From Verrucomicrobiaceae bacterium (lineage in GTDB: Bacteria > Verrucomicrobiota > Verrucomicrobiia > Verrucomicrobiales > Akkermansiaceae), in contig JAIXWR010000009.1 of assembly GCA_027491155.1 (NCBI GenBank), positions 62,001 through 126,000 on the forward strand: 64,000 nt of DNA, written 5' to 3'. Made by a program: the position numbers and the translations under genes. The notes under the pieces were generated by a model. That model searched no databases, was not told the origin of the DNA, and was given only the letters and a program-made list of their open reading frames with translations. Positions 61,473 through 64,000 of the stretch are shown one piece after another. Within the stretch, counting starts at the first letter, position 1. Each line of letters begins with the position of its first letter.

Positions 61473-64000
61473 TCAAAGGTCGATGCGCATCTCCATGAAG
61501 AAGACGCGTTCGCGGGGAGATTCGGGAAGGGTGAGCAGCGGATTGAAGCGGTAGTCGTCGCCGGTGAGGTTCAGCACGCCGAACTCGAGCGATCCGCGGT
61601 TGTCGAGGAAGCGCTTGCCGACCGAGAAATCCAGTTGTGTCCACGAATCACCGGGCCGGGCGGGCGTGTAGCCGGAGTTGTCCTGCGAGAAGAAGCGGGC
61701 GTTCAAGCGGCTGAACCAACCGCTCGTGTGGTTCCAGATCAGATAACTCTCCGCTTGATGCAGATCCGACGACTCGGCGGACGAAAAGCCCGCAACGGCG
61801 TCCGCCGCCAGTTCCGGGAAGCCGCGGTCGAGGTCCGCGCTGGTGTAAGTGTAGCGTGCGCCGAGCGCCCACGCATCGCCGAGAAGCTGGTTCACGTAGG
61901 CGGACCCACCCCATTCCTCGTAGTCGAGTTCCTCGCGGAGCTGGAAGCTGCCGTCGTAGAGGAAGGTCCCGGTGTCCACCGCCAGCACGCCGACGCCTTT
62001 CGTCGCGCTCGCGGTGCGGACGAATCCTTCCGCGCCGAGATAGGTGTCGGTCGGCAGCTTGTAGGAAATGCTCGCCCCGCCGATGTCGAACAGCGGTGCG
62101 GATAGTCCGCCGACCAGCGATTCGTTGATCAGCGTGCGGAACGATTGGGTGAAGCCCGCGACCTGCGTCGGCTCCAGCCGCACGCTCTCGTCGAAAGTCG
62201 CGCCGGCCTGCGATCGCGCATAGCCCAGCCGCAGCGTGAGCGTGTCCGCCGGAGTCCAAACGAACCCCGCTTTCGGCAGCCACTCGGAGCTTTCCTCCCG
62301 CGCATCCGATGCCGGAGGCACGCTGCTGTTCAGCGGATACTCCTGCCAGTCATACGCGAGGCCGGCCGTCGCCCAGAAGCCGTGCCACAACTCGCGGGAG
62401 TAGTAGACATAGGCCACCCAGCGATCGTAGTCGGGATCGGCGGTGAGAACGAAGGGATCGCTCGGCAAGACCCCGCCGATCCCTTGGTTCACCAGAGTGT
62501 TGACGGTCGGGAAGCTACCGGTGTCGAAGCGCGCGCCGGCCAGCAGCGTCTGCCGCCCGTCGCTCCAGATCTGCTGCACCTCACCGAAATAGACCTCTGT
62601 TTCCCGCTCCTGCAGCACATCCGCATTGAAGGCCACCGGAGCCTGGAGGTCGGGCACGGCGGGATCGACCAGCATCGCCAGCACGCTTCCCGACGGATCG
62701 CGGACGCTCAGCTTGTCTCTCAAAGCCCCGCCGAGCATCAGCGTGCGACTTTCCGGCGACCACTCGTGCTGGTAGCCGACGATCGTCACCGGCGCCTGCG
62801 TTTGCTCGCCGCGGAAATCGGGATCGAAGGTTGTGGGATCGTAGAGCTGCCGCAGGTCGCCGCTTTCCAGCTCCTCGAACTTGAGGTTGAGATAAATGCT
62901 GTCCTTCGCGGTGAGCGCGTGCTTCACCTGAAAGTAAGCGGTGTAGCGCTCGCTGTCCTGGTTCGGGCGATAGCCGTCGGCGGTGAAGATGTCGTAGTCG
63001 AGCGCCACGCTGGTCCGCTCGGTGCGCGCCATGGCCGTGCCGGAGGAAAGGAATTCGCCGTCGCCGCGGACTTTCGTGCGGTTGCTGAAGCCGAACTGCT
63101 TCGTGTCGAAGAGCGCGGCGTATTCCTGCTGCGAGACGTTCTGCGGCAGCAAGGCAGTGCCGGCCGGCGAGAGCAGGTTGGCGAGCAGGAGTTCGTTGAA
63201 CCACGGCGTCTCCTGCCGCAGCTCGACCCGCCGCGGGTCGCGCAGGGCGTTGACGCTGTTAGAAAGGAAGAGGTGAGCCGAGGGATTGAGGTAATCGCTC
63301 ACCACCGAGCGCCGTGCTTCCTCCAGGCTGACCTCGGTCATGCCGGCGTTCTCGTAAAGCGCCGCCAGGTTCGCCTCGCGCACGGCACGATCCTTGTCGA
63401 GCAGGAAGCCGGAACGGTAGATCGAGCGGTTGTCGTTCAGCGCGATCGATTCCTCCAGGTTCGCGATGCCCTTGTTGTAGGCATTGCCACGCTGGTCGAG
63501 CAGCGCCTGATAGAGCAGAGGCGTCGGGTCGCCGGGATCGAGCCGACGCGCCAGACCGAGTTCGTGCGCCGCGCGGCCGTCCTTATCCGACTCCGCGAAG
63601 GCCTTGCCGAGATAGCTGCGAAGGAAAGCGCGGTTCGGCTCCACCGCGGCGGCGATGGTGATCGACCGCAGACCTTCCTCGCGGTCCCGCAACTGAAAGT
63701 TCGCCAGCCCCTGCCCCAGCCACGCGTTGCCGAGCGCGGGATCGATGGCGATGGCCTCCGCGAAAAACCTCCGCGCCTCGGGGATGCGGTTCCGCCCCAG
63801 TTCCAGGTAGCCCTTCAGCGAAATCGCCTGCGCGTTCCTCGGGGAAATCGCCAGCGCCTTGTCGACCGTTGCGATCGCTTCCTCGTTCCGCCCGAAACTG
63901 AACTCCAGCTCCGCCACCCGCGCCCAGCCGAGCCCGAAGTCCGGCGACGCGGCCACCGCTTCCATCGCCGCCGCCAACGCGCCTTCCAAATCGCCGCGCG
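61473..64000 (-). CDS. TPR protein with outer-membrane (TonB-receptor-like) barrel, 5' end outside the window
   Basis: The visible 840 or so residues are the C-terminal part of a larger protein whose start lies beyond the right edge. The first 200 residues are tetratricopeptide repeats (AKAL-type: AIATVDKALAISPRNAQAIS; EARRFFAEAIAIDPALGNAW). The rest is a beta barrel of TonB-dependent-receptor type (RTERTSVALDYDIFTADGYR; WLPKAGFVWTPADTLTLRLGY; NSGYTPARPGDSWTQLDFSV). Such TPR-barrel fusions sit in the outer membrane with the TPR part in the periplasm. The stop lies about 40 bp before the start of the PKD/trypsin-like gene, and that gene overlaps the cyclase, so the three form one operon. Confidence 0.85.
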   Translation of the reverse strand, partial: RGDLEGALAAAMEAVAASPDFGLGWARVAELEFSFGRNEEAIATVDKALAISPRNAQAISLKGYLELGRNRIPEARRFFAEAIAIDPALGNAWLGQGLANFQLRDREEGLRSITIAAAVEPNRAFLRSYLGKAFAESDKDGRAAHELGLARRLDPGDPTPLLYQALLDQRGNAYNKGIANLEESIALNDNRSIYRSGFLLDKDRAVREANLAALYENAGMTEVSLEEARRSVVSDYLNPSAHLFLSNSVNALRDPRRVELRQETPWFNELLLANLLSPAGTALLPQNVSQQEYAALFDTKQFGFSNRTKVRGDGEFLSSGTAMARTERTSVALDYDIFTADGYRPNQDSERYTAYFQVKHALTAKDSIYLNLKFEELESGDLRQLYDPTTFDPDFRGEQTQAPVTIVGYQHEWSPESRTLMLGGALRDKLSVRDPSGSVLAMLVDPAVPDLQAPVAFNADVLQERETEVYFGEVQQIWSDGRQTLLAGARFDTGSFPTVNTLVNQGIGGVLPSDPFVLTADPDYDRWVAYVYYSRELWHGFWATAGLAYDWQEYPLNSSVPPASDAREESSEWLPKAGFVWTPADTLTLRLGYARSQAGATFDESVRLEPTQVAGFTQSFRTLINESLVGGLSAPLFDIGGASISYKLPTDTYLGAEGFVRTASATKGVGVLAVDTGTFLYDGSFQLREELDYEEWGGSAYVNQLLGDAWALGARYTYTSADLDRGFPELAADAVAGFSSAESSDLHQAESYLIWNHTSGWFSRLNARFFSQDNSGYTPARPGDSWTQLDFSVGKRFLDNRGSLEFGVLNLTGDDYRFNPLLTLPESPRERVFFMEMRIDL

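Overview
The window most likely comes from a member of the Verrucomicrobiota, probably a Luteolibacter- or Haloferula-like member of the Verrucomicrobiales. This is inferred from gene content and not from any marker gene. The signs are high GC, few Shine-Dalgarno sites, a Rhodopirellula/Verrucomicrobium-type ECF sigma factor with a FecR/LamG anti-sigma, paired DUF1800/DUF1501 and DUF1592/DUF1552 genes, three sulfatases, a GntR-LacI hybrid regulator, large autotransporter-associated beta-strand-repeat proteins and a PEP-CTERM protein. I see no rRNA, tRNA, CRISPR array, transposase or phage gene.

Layout. 0.1-2.1 kb: a VapBC pair (minus), a secreted alpha/beta hydrolase and a DUF3293 protein. 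2.2-9.3 kb: a very large TSP3-repeat/DUF1800 protein, its Tat-exported DUF1501 partner and a small membrane-anchored protein. 9.5-10.9 kb: a secreted sulfatase. 11-16.4 kb (minus): a compact five-gene group headed by a sigma factor fused to a transmembrane segment and an extracytoplasmic domain. It continues with a DKNYY lipoprotein, a membrane-anchored paralogue of the sigma factor's extracytoplasmic domain, a lipoprotein and a homocysteine methyltransferase. 16.5-18.2 kb: an iduronate-sulfatase-like enzyme with EF-hands, convergent with a GntR/LacI regulator (18.2-19.3 kb). Upstream of that regulator lies a decayed copy of its own 5' end. 19.7-29.6 kb: a 3286-residue DUF6288/PASTA/Ig/beta-strand-repeat protein. 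29.8-34.3 kb: a DUF1592 cytochrome-like protein and a DUF1552 protein. 34.4-38.9 kb: a GH30 glycosidase, a phytase-like esterase and a GNAT acetyltransferase. 38.9-49.3 kb (minus): a LamG sulfatase, a PEP-CTERM protein, an SGNH hydrolase and a beta-strand-repeat protein. 49.6-52.4 kb: ECF sigma and FecR anti-sigma, divergent from that cluster. 52.5-64 kb: a cyclic-nucleotide-gated MscS-type channel converging on a minus-strand operon of a TPR/outer-membrane barrel protein, a giant secreted trypsin-like protein and a CHASE2 adenylate cyclase.

How it may work together (inference). Most genes encode exported proteins suited to capturing and degrading sulfated or xylan-like polysaccharides. Two observations stand out. 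First, the FecR anti-sigma carries, inserted in its LamG region, a roughly 210-residue module that recurs at the N-termini of the sulfatase and the SGNH hydrolase in the divergent cluster. The receptor and the enzymes may therefore recognise the same ligand. Second, a CHASE2 cyclase with adenylate-cyclase specificity residues lies next to a channel with an intact cyclic-nucleotide-binding cassette, which suggests a local cAMP-to-channel circuit. A third regulatory oddity is the sigma factor fused to a membrane sensor, translationally coupled to a lipoprotein and accompanied by a paralogue of its sensor. Several secreted proteins also share a related C-terminal module that could be a surface-retention or sorting domain.
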